A stretch of 64,000 bases of DNA, from positions 124,001-188,000 of the forward strand of contig NZ_RZIS01000010.1 of NCBI RefSeq assembly GCF_005281835.1, in the 5' to 3' direction. The DNA comes from Vibrio profundi. GTDB taxonomy: Bacteria; Pseudomonadota; Gammaproteobacteria; Enterobacterales; Vibrionaceae. Below the pieces are notes generated by a model. The model was not told the origin of the DNA and searched no databases. It saw only the letters and a list, made by a program, of their open reading frames with translations. The position numbers and the translations under genes were made by a program. Shown piece by piece: positions 18,193 to 27,019 of the stretch; position 1 is the first letter of the stretch; each line of letters starts with the position of its first letter.

Positions 18193-19002
18193 ATGCGTGA
18201 ATTGACCACTCCAGCTTCAGAAAACTATGACCAACGTTTTGGTGGTACCCGCCGATTATATGGTAATAGTGAAGTCGAGATCTTACGTGCTGCGCATGTG
18301 TGTGTGGTAGGTATTGGTGGCGTTGGTTCATGGGCGGTAGAAGCACTAGCTCGCTCTGGTGTGGGTGAGCTAACTTTGATCGATATGGACGATGTATGCG
18401 TGACGAATATTAACCGTCAGATTCATGCTATGTCTGGCACCGTAGGTCAAAGCAAAATAGAGATAATGGCCGAACGCGTTAAGCTGATTAACCCTGAATG
18501 TAAGGTTAATTTGATTGATGATTTCATTGGCCCTGAGAATCAAGCTGAATACATAATAAAAGACTTTGATTACGTACTTGATGCGATTGATAGTATGAAA
18601 GCTAAGGCATCTTTACTGGCGTACTGCCGTAGTAATAAAATCAAAGTGATTACTACTGGTGGTGCTGGTGGTCAGGTTGATCCAACTCAAATCCAAATTG
18701 CGGATTTAACTAAAACGATTCAAGATCCATTGGCTAAAAAGTTAAAAGACACTTTACGTCGTCATCATAACTTTCCTAAGAATCCACAGCGTAAATTTGG
18801 TATCGATTGTGTGTTCTCCACTGAGCAACTTAAATACCCGCAAGCTGATGGCAGTGTATGTGGGACTAAATCGACAGCTGAAGGCCCTAAACGTATGGAT
18901 TGCGCAAGCGGGTTTGGTGCTGCAACGGTTGTGACCGCGACTTTCGGCTTTGTGGCTGTGTCGCGTATTCTTGAAAAGCTGATCCTAAAATATAAGAAGT
19001 AA
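18193..19002 (+). CDS. tcdA: tRNA threonylcarbamoyladenosine dehydratase
   Basis: TcdA (CsdL) uses ATP to cyclise t6A37 of tRNAs to ct6A. The 269-residue E1/ThiF-like protein has the nucleotide-binding glycine motif GIGGVGSWAVEALARSG near residue 37, then LIDMDDVCVTNINRQ and LDAIDSMKAKASLL. The extended frame starts at TTG 18181, but ATG 18193 is preferred because family members begin near RELTTPASENYDQRFGGTRRLYG. csdE starts 16 bases downstream and csdA is convergent beyond it. TcdA is functionally linked to the CsdA-CsdE sulfur-transfer pair in E. coli, and the grouping is conserved here. Confidence 0.94.
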   Translation: MRELTTPASENYDQRFGGTRRLYGNSEVEILRAAHVCVVGIGGVGSWAVEALARSGVGELTLIDMDDVCVTNINRQIHAMSGTVGQSKIEIMAERVKLINPECKVNLIDDFIGPENQAEYIIKDFDYVLDAIDSMKAKASLLAYCRSNKIKVITTGGAGGQVDPTQIQIADLTKTIQDPLAKKLKDTLRRHHNFPKNPQRKFGIDCVFSTEQLKYPQADGSVCGTKSTAEGPKRMDCASGFGAATVVTATFGFVAVSRILEKLILKYKK

Positions 19003-19018
19003 TGGTTTGGAGAACATG

Positions 19019-19462
19019 ATGACTGAGCCGATGAACATGCCATTTCCTAGCTCTCCATTTGGGCGCGAAATTTCAAGCGAAGAGATTGTTGCCACCATGC
19101 AAAAATTCTCTGGTTGGGAAGATCGCTATCGTCAGGTTATTCAATGGGGAAAGAAATTACCTCAAATGCCTGAAGCATTGAAAAGCGAACAAGTGACAGT
19201 AGCTGGGTGTGAGAGCCAGGTGTGGCTTGTTGCCAGAAACGTCGATGATGTTTGGTATTTTTGTGCAGACTCTGATGCGCGAATCGTAAGAGGTTTGATT
19301 GCTTTGGTTATGGCGGCATTTGATGGAAAAACGTCTGCTCAGATCCAAAGTTTTGATATTGATGAATACTTTGACAATATCGGGTTAATCGCTCATTTGA
19401 GCCCTTCGAGAGGGAATGGCTTAAAAGCGATAGTGGAACAGATTAAAGTTCTCGCGGCATAA
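19019..19462 (+). CDS. csdE: SufE-family sulfur acceptor CsdE
   Basis: CsdE accepts sulfane sulfur from the cysteine desulfurase CsdA. The 147-residue protein has the SufE fold pattern, with Cys64 in VAGCESQVWL as the acceptor cysteine. The core includes FSGWEDRYRQVI and ends HLSPSRGNGL...I. ATG 19019 is preferred because GGAG lies 6 bases upstream; ATG 19016 is too close. It is directly downstream of tcdA and ends at a hairpin shared with csdA. Confidence 0.93.
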   Translation: MTEPMNMPFPSSPFGREISSEEIVATMQKFSGWEDRYRQVIQWGKKLPQMPEALKSEQVTVAGCESQVWLVARNVDDVWYFCADSDARIVRGLIALVMAAFDGKTSAQIQSFDIDEYFDNIGLIAHLSPSRGNGLKAIVEQIKVLAA

Positions 19463-19489
19463 AAAAGGTTGGCTAATGCCAACCTTTTT
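19462..19489. terminator. Bidirectional terminator between csdE and csdA
   Basis: AAAAAGGTTGGC pairs perfectly with GCCAACCTTTTT across loop TAAT, with A/T tracts on both sides. It serves both convergent genes. Confidence 0.9.
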
Positions 19490-19512
19490 ACATTCTGGAG
19501 ATGGGTGGTCAC

Positions 19513-20724
19513 CTAAAGCATATCGACGGCTTTTTTGACCGCTGCGATTAAACGGTCGACGTCTTCAAAGGTGTTGTAAATACCGAAAGAAACCCTAACG
19601 GTACCCGTTACATTGAGTGCTGACATCAATGGGTGCGCACAATGGTGCCCGGCTCGTACTGCTATCGCCTGCTGATCAAGTAATGTCGCGATGTCTTGAT
19701 GGTGCACTCCATCCATAACAAAGGTGATGACACTGGCATTAGGCTGATAGCCAAGAATTCGAATATCCTCGAGTTGGGCTAACGCTTGGTATGCTCGAGC
19801 TTGTAAAGCGTGAATATGCGTTTCCACTTCGTGGCGTTCAAAGCCATTTAACCACTCAATTGCCGTATCTAGTGCGATTGCCCCAGCAACATTTGGTGTA
19901 CCCGCTTCAAATTTCCCTGGCAGTGCAGAATAAGTCGTACCTTCGAACGAGACACTTTCTACCATTTTTCCACCGCCATGCCATGGTGGCATGGCTTCAA
20001 GTAAATCTAGTTTTCCATACAAAACGCCAACACCCGCAGGCGCATAAAGTTTGTGGCCTGAGAATACGTAAAAGTCGGCTCCGAGTTCACTTACATTGAT
20101 GGGCTCATGAACTATGCCCTGCGCGCCATCGATTACTACGACAGCATTTGTCTGATGCGCAAGTTCAATGACTTTCTCTATGGGTTGTCGGCTGCCGGTG
20201 ACATTGGTGATTTGCGCGAGAGCGACAATCTTTGTTTTGTCACTGAGAAGGCTTTCAAAAGCATCGATATCAAAATGGCAGTCCGTGGTCATTGGCACTT
20301 TGACGACACGAGCACCAGTTTGTTCTGCGACAATTTGCCATGGAACAATATTTGCGTGGTGTTCCATCTCGCTAACCAGAATTTCGTCACCGGCTCGCAA
20401 TGTATTACGAGCATAAGTTTGAGCAATTAAATTAAGTGCTTCAGTTGCTCCACGAGTCCAAATGATCTCTTTGCTGGTTGCCGCTCCAATATATTGCGCG
20501 ACATTATCGCGAGCTTTCTCAAATTGAGTTGTAGCATGAGCAGTTAAACTGTGGCTGCCCCGGTGGACATTCGCGTTCTGCTTTGAGTAGTAATTGCTAA
20601 TAGTGTCGATTACCACCTGTGGCTTTTGAGTGGTGGCGGCACTGTCTAGATAGACCAAAGGTTGTTGGTTTACTTGCTGCTTAAGCGCGGGAAATTGTTC
20701 GCGAATGTATTGGATATCAAGCAT
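19513..20724 (-). CDS. csdA: Cysteine desulfurase CsdA
   Basis: A PLP-dependent group II cysteine desulfurase that converts cysteine to alanine and passes persulfide to CsdE. The 403-residue sequence shows YLDSAATTQKP at 25-35, SEMEHHANIVPW near 120, the PLP lysine Lys225 in FSGHKLYAP, and the active-site Cys362 in RAGHHCAHPL. The RxGHHCA form is that of SufS/CsdA enzymes. It could be named SufS on sequence alone, but adjacency to csdE and tcdA favours CsdA. It is monocistronic, convergent with csdE. Confidence 0.93.
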   Translation of the reverse strand: MLDIQYIREQFPALKQQVNQQPLVYLDSAATTQKPQVVIDTISNYYSKQNANVHRGSHSLTAHATTQFEKARDNVAQYIGAATSKEIIWTRGATEALNLIAQTYARNTLRAGDEILVSEMEHHANIVPWQIVAEQTGARVVKVPMTTDCHFDIDAFESLLSDKTKIVALAQITNVTGSRQPIEKVIELAHQTNAVVVIDGAQGIVHEPINVSELGADFYVFSGHKLYAPAGVGVLYGKLDLLEAMPPWHGGGKMVESVSFEGTTYSALPGKFEAGTPNVAGAIALDTAIEWLNGFERHEVETHIHALQARAYQALAQLEDIRILGYQPNASVITFVMDGVHHQDIATLLDQQAIAVRAGHHCAHPLMSALNVTGTVRVSFGIYNTFEDVDRLIAAVKKAVDML

Positions 20725-20786
20725 TGCTGAGTGCCTAAGTTATTCAGTTTTATGAAGAAGGTGTGCGGAGTTTAGCGTTCTAATCG

Positions 20787-21677
20787 CTATTGTTTTTCCC
20801 AAGTATTTTCTTGCTGTTTTACACGCTGATAAAGCTCTTGGTTCATCGGTACCGTAATAGAATGTTGATGTGCAACTTTGATTAGATAACCAGTAATAAA
20901 GTCTATTTCGGTCTTACGATTGTAATACATGTCTTGCTTCATCGATGAATTGTTTTTAGCTGTCGCAATAATTACCTCATCAATTGTTGCTCTGAGTTGT
21001 TCAAAGCTACATGGGATAGTTTCCGCTTGCATGACTTGTACGAGCTCATGCGCTATCGTATCAAGTTGCTGCTTATATTTAGAATCGGCGAGCTCCCCAT
21101 TTTTGATTTGCTCTAGCCCTGTTAGTGGGTTGATCGCACAATTGATCGCGAGTTTATTCCAAAGAGCGACTTCTATGCTGGCATTCCATGTGACATTTGG
21201 CAGCGTGTGATCCAATACATCGGTAAGAAATTGGCACTGTTGACCAGCGGTATTAAACGCACCTAATTGAGTGTGTCCGATTCCAGTATGCATCACGTGA
21301 TGAGCATTGGGCTTGTATGCCGCTTGAGTCGTCGTTGCTAAAACTATCGGATGGTTTTCTACGATATTTGAAATGGCTTCTACTGCCCCCATGCCGTTAT
21401 GCATAAACAGAAAGATAGTGTCTGGGTGTAGGTGTTCGAGTAGTGGTTTGACTGCCGATTCAACTTGCCAAGCTTTCACAGTGAAGAAAACTAAATCAGA
21501 GTCTCGAAGCTGGTTAATATTATTGTTATCAAAGGTAATAGGCGAGTCATCATCAATCGAGATATCAAACGTAGCTTCGCTTGAACGGCTCCACAATGAA
21601 ACAGTGTGACCTGCTTGAATCAGTTTAACTGCCCACAAAGAGCCAATGGCACCTGGGCCAACAATAGTGATGTTCAC
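20787..21677 (-). CDS. panE: 2-dehydropantoate 2-reductase (ketopantoate reductase family)
   Basis: The 296-residue protein begins with the Rossmann motif VGPGAIGSLWAVKL (glycines near 7-12) and contains MHNGMGAVE near 97, the LWNKLAINCAINPLTGL active-site helix near 170, and a C-terminal EIDFITGYLIKVA helix. These are ketopantoate reductase hallmarks: NADPH-dependent reduction of ketopantoate to pantoate in coenzyme A synthesis. The family contains paralogues of other function, so the exact substrate is likely but not certain. The N-terminal NADP-binding loop reads SRSS. It lies between csdA and ompK with its own spacing. Confidence 0.87.
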   Translation of the reverse strand: MNITIVGPGAIGSLWAVKLIQAGHTVSLWSRSSEATFDISIDDDSPITFDNNNINQLRDSDLVFFTVKAWQVESAVKPLLEHLHPDTIFLFMHNGMGAVEAISNIVENHPIVLATTTQAAYKPNAHHVMHTGIGHTQLGAFNTAGQQCQFLTDVLDHTLPNVTWNASIEVALWNKLAINCAINPLTGLEQIKNGELADSKYKQQLDTIAHELVQVMQAETIPCSFEQLRATIDEVIIATAKNNSSMKQDMYYNRKTEIDFITGYLIKVAHQHSITVPMNQELYQRVKQQENTWEKQ

Positions 21678-21740
21678 TTTGATACCTTGATGAAAACGAA
21701 TGTCGTCAAGGATAGCGAGACAGCAAAGGAAAGCAATAAA

Positions 21741-21764
21741 AAATGGCGCTCAAGAGCGCCATTT
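21741..21764 (-). terminator. Terminator of ompK
   Basis: AAATGGCGCTC pairs with GAGCGCCATTT around a 2-base loop, followed by a T-tract on the minus strand, just past the ompK stop. Confidence 0.88.
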
Positions 21765-21789
21765 AAAATATCAAACGTGTAAGTTTAGA

Positions 21790-22623
21790 TTAGAACTTGT
21801 ACGTTGCAGCGAAGTAATGACCAACACCTGATGTGTCACCCGCGACTCCACCGTCTTTTAGACCATATACATCTTTGTAAAGCTTCAAACCATAGCCCAG
21901 AGCAAATTGGTCGTTATGCCAGTAGATGCCGTTGAACATAGAACCACCATTTGATGTCTTCAACTGACCAACGTTAGGAATAGTTACTTCGTCTATACCA
22001 AATTCATAATCGATGTAACCTTGGTAGGCGATGAATGAACCATTTTCAAAGTTGATGAAAGGCTTAAACCAGTTTGTAGAAATTTGGTAACCATTCCATT
22101 CATTCGCTTTTACATCGTAAGTTGCATAAGCGTTTAGTTGCATCTTGCCGAACCAAGGAACCATGATATCAGAACCGATACCCCATTTAGTTAGGTAACC
22201 TGGGGTTTTAGTCGAACCGTCAGCAAGCTCTAAGTCTGCTCCACCATCAATAGTAGTGTAGTTTGCTAGGTAAATTTCTTGGACAGGACCAAATGATAGA
22301 TCTTTACCTGTTAGACCATCAATAGACATACGCGGTGCCAGTTTTAAGAACAACTGGTCAGCGCCAGATTTGTCTTCATTATCACTGTCTAGGTTAAATA
22401 CGTCGATGTAACCATATAGATCGAAAATTCCCGAGCGTCCACCAAACTCCATCTCTAGATAAGTATGATCGATGCTGCCTGGTTTTTCGTTAACTGTGTG
22501 CATGATGTTAAATTGCATCCAGTTGTAATCGTTTTTGTGAGTATCGCCATCAGAATAATCTGCAGCCATAACTGGAGCAGAAGTTGCTGCTAGTAGGCCA
22601 AGAGTTAAAAGTGATTTACGCAT
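21790..22623 (-). CDS. ompK: Outer membrane protein OmpK (Tsx-like channel family)
   Basis: The 277-residue protein has a 20-residue signal peptide (MRKSLLTLGLL...APVMA) and a mature part with alternating aromatic/polar strands ending in GHYFAATYKF, the C-terminal Phe typical of outer membrane barrels. It matches OmpK of vibrios, known as the receptor of vibriophage KVP40 and related to nucleoside channel Tsx. The open frame extends 15 codons further, but ATG 22623 with AGAGAG upstream fits the signal peptide. A CRP-like site lies about 130 bases upstream. Terminator at 21741-21764. Confidence 0.93.
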   Translation of the reverse strand: MRKSLLTLGLLAATSAPVMAADYSDGDTHKNDYNWMQFNIMHTVNEKPGSIDHTYLEMEFGGRSGIFDLYGYIDVFNLDSDNEDKSGADQLFLKLAPRMSIDGLTGKDLSFGPVQEIYLANYTTIDGGADLELADGSTKTPGYLTKWGIGSDIMVPWFGKMQLNAYATYDVKANEWNGYQISTNWFKPFINFENGSFIAYQGYIDYEFGIDEVTIPNVGQLKTSNGGSMFNGIYWHNDQFALGYGLKLYKDVYGLKDGGVAGDTSGVGHYFAATYKF

Positions 22624-22752
22624 AATGGAACTCTCTATGTTTAAAATAATGGAACTACGCTTATCCATGCGCTGTATTTATCCGAATGGAGCGCATCATA
22701 ACGATTAAAATCTCAATTAAAAGTGATAGTCGGCATGTTATTGCATCATTTG

Positions 22753-22768
22753 GGTGATTTTGATCACA
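22753..22768. promoter_or_regulatory. CRP-like site in the ompK upstream region
   Basis: GGTGA-N6-TCACA matches the CRP consensus TGTGA-N6-TCACA at 9 of 10 defined positions. It lies in the otherwise featureless A/T-rich 22669-23005 region, about 130 bases before ompK. CRP control of ompK is plausible for a nutrient channel but inferred. Confidence 0.55.
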
Positions 22769-23006
22769 TTAATAACATTGTTGATGGAACTTAATGTTTG
22801 TTTCATTTTGTTGCTTGTTTTTTGTGATGTTGAACGTTTGCTTTATGCGTTTTTGAGTGTTTTATGGTTATCGATTAATCAACATTTTTAGTTAATGAGG
22901 TTTGTTACCTAAAATAGGACGCATATTAGATCTTTTTATGTGATCTGCATCTTATATTATTGTTTGTTATTGGTATGGTGGAGATGGAGAGATATTTTGT
23001 ATGTAA

Positions 23007-23032
23007 AAAAGGCTGCAACAATGCAGCCTTTT
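23007..23032 (-). terminator. Terminator of ampG
   Basis: AAAAGGCTGCA pairs perfectly with TGCAGCCTTTT around a 4-base loop, about 30 bases beyond the ampG stop, with flanking A/T tracts on both sides. Confidence 0.85.
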
Positions 23033-23043
23033 ATTTAGAGAAT

Positions 23044-23078
23044 TTCTAGCTTCTAGCTTCTAGCTTCTAGCTTCTAGC
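23044..23078. repeat. Five tandem copies of heptamer TTCTAGC
   Basis: Five exact head-to-tail copies of a 7-base unit straddle the 3' end of ampG, and the ampG stop codon (23060-23062) lies inside the array. Because 7 is not a multiple of 3, gain or loss of a unit would shift the frame of the last residues. No other such array was noticed in the window. Confidence 0.95.
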
Positions 23079-24448
23079 TCACTCGTTTCCTTTTGTTCAG
23101 ATTTACTCGCTTTCTGGAGTAAATCTGAAAAATAGTGACGAAGTGAATACAGCATAATTAAGCTTGGAATGACCATTAGCGACGTGATGATAAAGAAAGT
23201 TGACCAATCATCTAAGAAGTCCACGAGTTCACCACTAAAGGATGCGAGTGTTGTCCGGCCAAAGTTACCTAGTGAAGCGAGCAGGGCATATTGTGTTGCC
23301 GAGAATGCTTGCCCAGTAAGTAAGGTTAAGAAGGAGACAAACGCGACAGTGGAAAAGGCAGTCGTAAAGTTATCGACAATGATAGTCGCTAAGAATAGAT
23401 GCTCATTTGGGCCAACTTTAGCGATCCAAGCGAACATTAAGTTACTTGCTGCCATGGCAATACCGCCAATCATTAACCCTCTTACGATTCCGAACTTCAC
23501 ATTGAAAATACTACCAAGCAATGTGAAGAAGATAGTGGCGCCCCAACCAATGAGTTTTGAGTAATGGCCGATTTGCTCATTACTGAATCCCACCTCTTTA
23601 TAGAAAGTAATCGACATTCGACCAAGAAAGGCTTCACCGATTTTGAATAAAAAGACGAACAGTAATAGCGTAATAGCGACTTGTACCCCATTACGTTTGA
23701 AGAAGTCGTAGAAAGGTTCGACTACTGTCACGGTAAACCAAGCGGCGGCCTTAGACCCAACAACTTGGTTATGTCGAGCTTCTGCTTGCTGTTGTAACGC
23801 TTCACGTTGAGTTTTAGGTTCACCCACCAAAACGGTAAATAACATCAAAATGCCGACAATGGCAGCCATTCCATAGTAAACCCCGTTCCAACCAATTGAG
23901 TCGGCGTTAATAAAAGCTAAGTACCCCGGAAGGGAGTAGCCTGTCCACCAACCAATGACTGCCATCGCTGAAGCTTGAGGTAGTTTACTTGACTCTGATT
24001 TTGGGAAAGTGTCAATTCGGTAGGCATCGATTGCGATGTCTTGCGTTGCAGAAGCAATGGCGACACCAAGTGCGAGCATAGAGGTAAACATTAAATCATT
24101 GGCAGGATTCACTCCGGCAATGAATAGGGTGCAGGTGAGCACGAATGCTTGGCACAAAAAGATCCAGCTGCGGCGCTGCCCTAAAATGGCATGTAAAACG
24201 GGTAATTTGACTCGATCGACTAAAGGCGCCCACAAGAAGTTAATCGCATAGACAGCAAATACGCTACCAAAATAACCAATTGCTGCGCGAGTGAGGCCTG
24301 CATCTTTTAACCAACCAGACATATTCGAGCCAATAAGTACCCATGGGAAGCCGCTAGAGCAACCCAACATAAACACCCATAATAAGCGTTTATCTAAGTA
24401 GCTACGGAAAGTTTGCATCCATGAAAGGGGCTGAGTGCCAAATGACAT
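23060..24448 (-). CDS. ampG: AmpG muropeptide permease (MFS)
   Basis: AmpG imports GlcNAc-anhydro-MurNAc muropeptides across the inner membrane for wall recycling. The 462-residue protein has 12 or more hydrophobic helices and typical segments: LLWVFMLGCSSGFPWVLIG at the N terminus, FLWAPLVDRVKLP near 72, ASATQDIAIDAYRID near 132, and FTTAFSTVAFVSFLTLLTG near 350. The C-terminal tail (SELEARS) is encoded inside the heptamer repeat. A terminator for the upstream ppi gene lies between the two genes, so ampG probably has its own promoter. The grouping with yajG and bolA resembles E. coli. Confidence 0.94.
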   Translation of the reverse strand: MSFGTQPLSWMQTFRSYLDKRLLWVFMLGCSSGFPWVLIGSNMSGWLKDAGLTRAAIGYFGSVFAVYAINFLWAPLVDRVKLPVLHAILGQRRSWIFLCQAFVLTCTLFIAGVNPANDLMFTSMLALGVAIASATQDIAIDAYRIDTFPKSESSKLPQASAMAVIGWWTGYSLPGYLAFINADSIGWNGVYYGMAAIVGILMLFTVLVGEPKTQREALQQQAEARHNQVVGSKAAAWFTVTVVEPFYDFFKRNGVQVAITLLLFVFLFKIGEAFLGRMSITFYKEVGFSNEQIGHYSKLIGWGATIFFTLLGSIFNVKFGIVRGLMIGGIAMAASNLMFAWIAKVGPNEHLFLATIIVDNFTTAFSTVAFVSFLTLLTGQAFSATQYALLASLGNFGRTTLASFSGELVDFLDDWSTFFIITSLMVIPSLIMLYSLRHYFSDLLQKASKSEQKETSELEARS

Positions 24449-24474
24449 AAGAATACGTCCTTGTTAAATGAAAA

Positions 24475-24497
24475 ACGCCTCTAGAGAGTAGAGGCGT
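24475..24497 (-). terminator. Terminator after the periplasmic cyclophilin gene
   Basis: ACGCCTCTA pairs perfectly with TAGAGGCGT (loop GAGAG), then TTTTT on the minus strand. It separates the yajG-ppi transcript from ampG. Confidence 0.88.
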
Positions 24498-24506
24498 AAT
24501 AGAAGG

Positions 24507-25052
24507 TTACTTTTGAAGAGTTGCCTTAGTGATGACGATCGCTTCAGCTGGAACATCGGCCATGCGACCAACATTGCGAGTTGGTTTCGTCGCCATATCT
24601 TGGATCACTTCAAATCCTTTGGTGACTTTACCAAACACGGCGTAGCCCGGTGGGCGTTGAGAAGCATCCAAAAAGCCGTTGTCTGTTAAATTGATGAAGA
24701 ACTGACGGGTCGCTGAGTCTGGATTGTTTGTTCTTGCCATCGCAATAGTAGCGGTTTGGTTTTTAAGGCCGTTAGAGCCTTCGTTTTTGATTGGAGCATA
24801 AGTCGCTAAGCGGTTCATGTCTTTATCAAAACCACCACCTTGTGCCATGAAGCCAGGGATCACTCGGTGGAATTGGCTGCCAACGTAGCTGCCATCTTCA
24901 ACATACTTGAGAAAGTTGGCTACAGAGATTGGCGCTTTCTCTTGGTTTAGTTCAACCGTAAATGAGCCAAGTGTTGTTTCAAACACGACTTTTGGTGCTG
25001 ACCAAGACACAAAGCTAACTAAAAGTAATAATGGAGTTAGAAAACGAAGCAT
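24507..25052 (-). CDS. Periplasmic peptidyl-prolyl cis-trans isomerase (cyclophilin)
   Basis: The 181-residue protein has a signal peptide (about 1-18) and a cyclophilin domain. Hallmarks are FHRVIPGFMAQGG near 62, IAMARTNNPDSATRQFFIN near 100, and YAVFGKVTKGFEVI near 140. The active-site Arg and Phe positions (FHRVI, QFFIN) are intact. It is the PpiA-like exported type, catalysing proline isomerisation during periplasmic folding. Its ATG shares one base with the yajG stop (TAATG), so the two are translationally coupled. Confidence 0.92.
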   Translation of the reverse strand: MLRFLTPLLLLVSFVSWSAPKVVFETTLGSFTVELNQEKAPISVANFLKYVEDGSYVGSQFHRVIPGFMAQGGGFDKDMNRLATYAPIKNEGSNGLKNQTATIAMARTNNPDSATRQFFINLTDNGFLDASQRPPGYAVFGKVTKGFEVIQDMATKPTRNVGRMADVPAEAIVITKATLQK

Positions 25053-25621
25053 TAGAAACGTTCCTTCATGTAGTTTTGTAGCTCTTTATCGTTGGCAATT
25101 TCGGCAAGAACTAAGTTAATCACATCATTGAGAACTTTTTCGATTTCCTCGTCTGAAGCGCTTAATGTACCGGTACGTTGTGCAACGCCGTTAAAAGTTT
25201 TTACTAACTTGCCCTCAGGAGTTTCGGCAGTAACTTCCAGCGTTACTTTACCGTCCATCTGGTTTTCCATAATACTGTGCTTAACAGTAACAAGTGCTTC
25301 TTGAATTTCTAGAATGACGGAGTTTTCACTGTTCACGCTAACGCGGAAGCCTTGAGATTCAAGCTGTTGAGCGAATACATTCTCTAGTGCGATACGCATG
25401 TTTTGCTTTGCATGAATAGGCTCAATGTTAGAGCGACCGCTGTCGACTAGAGCGACATATTGCGCAGCACGTACGTCTTTACTCGCTAAAGTGAATGTCG
25501 CGTCTTTAACAATGTCGTTTGAGCTCATTGTCGCTTTCGGGACGATATTAAGCTGTGCTTGTTGAGGTGCTGAACAAGCAGTAAGTAAAGCGATAGAAGC
25601 AGCTAAAACCAGTTTCTTCAT
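25052..25621 (-). CDS. yajG: YajG family lipoprotein
   Basis: The 189-residue protein starts MKKLVLAASIALLTACSAP, a lipoprotein signal with Cys16. The rest matches YajG, an uncharacterised envelope lipoprotein encoded next to ampG in E. coli. The open frame extends 40 codons upstream into a region without a signal sequence, so ATG 25621 is chosen. The C terminus is acidic and helical (DEEIEKVLNDVINLVLAEIA). It overlaps the cyclophilin gene by one base and follows rlmG after 73 bases on the same strand. Confidence 0.88.
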   Translation of the reverse strand: MKKLVLAASIALLTACSAPQQAQLNIVPKATMSSNDIVKDATFTLASKDVRAAQYVALVDSGRSNIEPIHAKQNMRIALENVFAQQLESQGFRVSVNSENSVILEIQEALVTVKHSIMENQMDGKVTLEVTAETPEGKLVKTFNGVAQRTGTLSASDEEIEKVLNDVINLVLAEIANDKELQNYMKERF

Positions 25622-25694
25622 TCTTATATCCTTGTTAAATACACACGAGTTGATTTTGTCTCGTGGCTGAATTTTATAGCTAAGTTTCAGAGAG

Positions 25695-26846
25695 TTATTT
25701 GTTAAAGTTAGCAGGTTCTCTTGTGGCTTGTAAAATCTCAAACTTTTGATTCAGCTCGAGAGTCTCTACATTTGCCTCTCCAAATAAGCGCGCGAGTTTT
25801 ACATCGTATCCGAGGTGTCGATTACCAATAACTATTAATTTGCCTCCGTTGCTAAGAACATGCTTTGCATCACAGAACATTTGCCAAGCGATATGATCCG
25901 TAATCGCTTGTTGCTGATGGAAAGGAGGGTTACACAGCACCAAGTAAGTACTGTTCTTCTTAAACCCATCTAAACAGTTATTCGCGATGAACTGAAAGTT
26001 ACGTTCTTCGCCTAAGTTCTCAATCACATTTTGACGAGCGGATTCCACGGCCATAAAGCTTTCATCCACACAAGTAATGCGCGCTTGAGGATTCAACTGG
26101 CCGGCTTTCACACTTAATACACCGTTACCACAACCTAAATCGATAATATGGCGAAGTTCAGGATCTTGAGGAATATGCTCCAGCATGTAGCGAGCACCTT
26201 GGTCTAGCGCTTCACCAGAATAAACATTTGGCAGGTTCTTCAGGCGGATATCTTCGCCATCTACGTCCCATTCAACGCAAGGTTCAACAGTTTGAATAGG
26301 TTGGCAATTTGGGGTTGAGAATACTAAACGATGCTTTTTCTTAGCCAGAGAAGTCTTGGTTTCTCCCAAGTACTTCTCGAACAAATTCAGTGTAGAAGTG
26401 TGGATTTCTTTAACTTTGTTGACACCGATGACCTGGCAACCTTCAGGTAGTGATTGGCGCAATTGGCTTAGCTGCCAAACTAGATGTCGATTGGTTTTTG
26501 GTAGCTGCATTAATACCAGATCAATCCCATGTGGAATGCTATCCATGGTATTTAGAAAATTGACACGGTTACTTTGATTGCGCTGCAGGTTTTTTAGAGC
26601 ACCACGATGCGAAATAAATGAGTCGCTCATCATCGTGATGTCGTGTTTTTCTGAGAACCAGCATGATAATGCGCCAAAATGGTCGTTAAGAATCAGAATA
26701 TGTTTACCTGGTTCTAAATTCATTTCTTCTACGTGATTGATGATGTATTCATCACCAGCATCCCAAGCTTGAAGCGTTTCATTAGAGCGCTTCGGAAAGC
26801 GATGTAAAGATAAAGTTCGACCATGAAGGGCAAGTTCAGTTTTCAT
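25695..26846 (-). CDS. rlmG: 23S rRNA (guanine(1835)-N(2))-methyltransferase RlmG
   Basis: The 383-residue protein has two related methyltransferase folds. The N-terminal one lacks a clear SAM motif. The C-terminal one carries DLGCGNG at 236-242 and the N2-guanine signature NPPF at 306-309 (LCNPPFHQQ). Length and the N-terminal half fit RlmG, which methylates G1835 of 23S rRNA, rather than RsmC (16S G1207). Transcription is divergent from bolA across a 173-base region and may continue into yajG and the cyclophilin gene. Confidence 0.92.
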   Translation of the reverse strand: MKTELALHGRTLSLHRFPKRSNETLQAWDAGDEYIINHVEEMNLEPGKHILILNDHFGALSCWFSEKHDITMMSDSFISHRGALKNLQRNQSNRVNFLNTMDSIPHGIDLVLMQLPKTNRHLVWQLSQLRQSLPEGCQVIGVNKVKEIHTSTLNLFEKYLGETKTSLAKKKHRLVFSTPNCQPIQTVEPCVEWDVDGEDIRLKNLPNVYSGEALDQGARYMLEHIPQDPELRHIIDLGCGNGVLSVKAGQLNPQARITCVDESFMAVESARQNVIENLGEERNFQFIANNCLDGFKKNSTYLVLCNPPFHQQQAITDHIAWQMFCDAKHVLSNGGKLIVIGNRHLGYDVKLARLFGEANVETLELNQKFEILQATREPANFNK

Positions 26847-27019
26847 TGTTGGGACACTTATATAGGAAATAACGAGCGTATTGTCGCAAATGCATTAACA
26901 ACAAGATAGCGAAAAGTCATTCTCAGATGAATGTGGTTCCAATAAAGTGCCAGACAGTAACAGCCTTACCGTTTATACTGGCCAAATTGGCAGCATTTGA
27001 GTGTTATTAAGGAATAAAT

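Noticed and set aside
25622..25741. 40-codon extension of YajG
   Set aside because: It would put the lipoprotein signal inside the protein; it also overlaps the end of rlmG.
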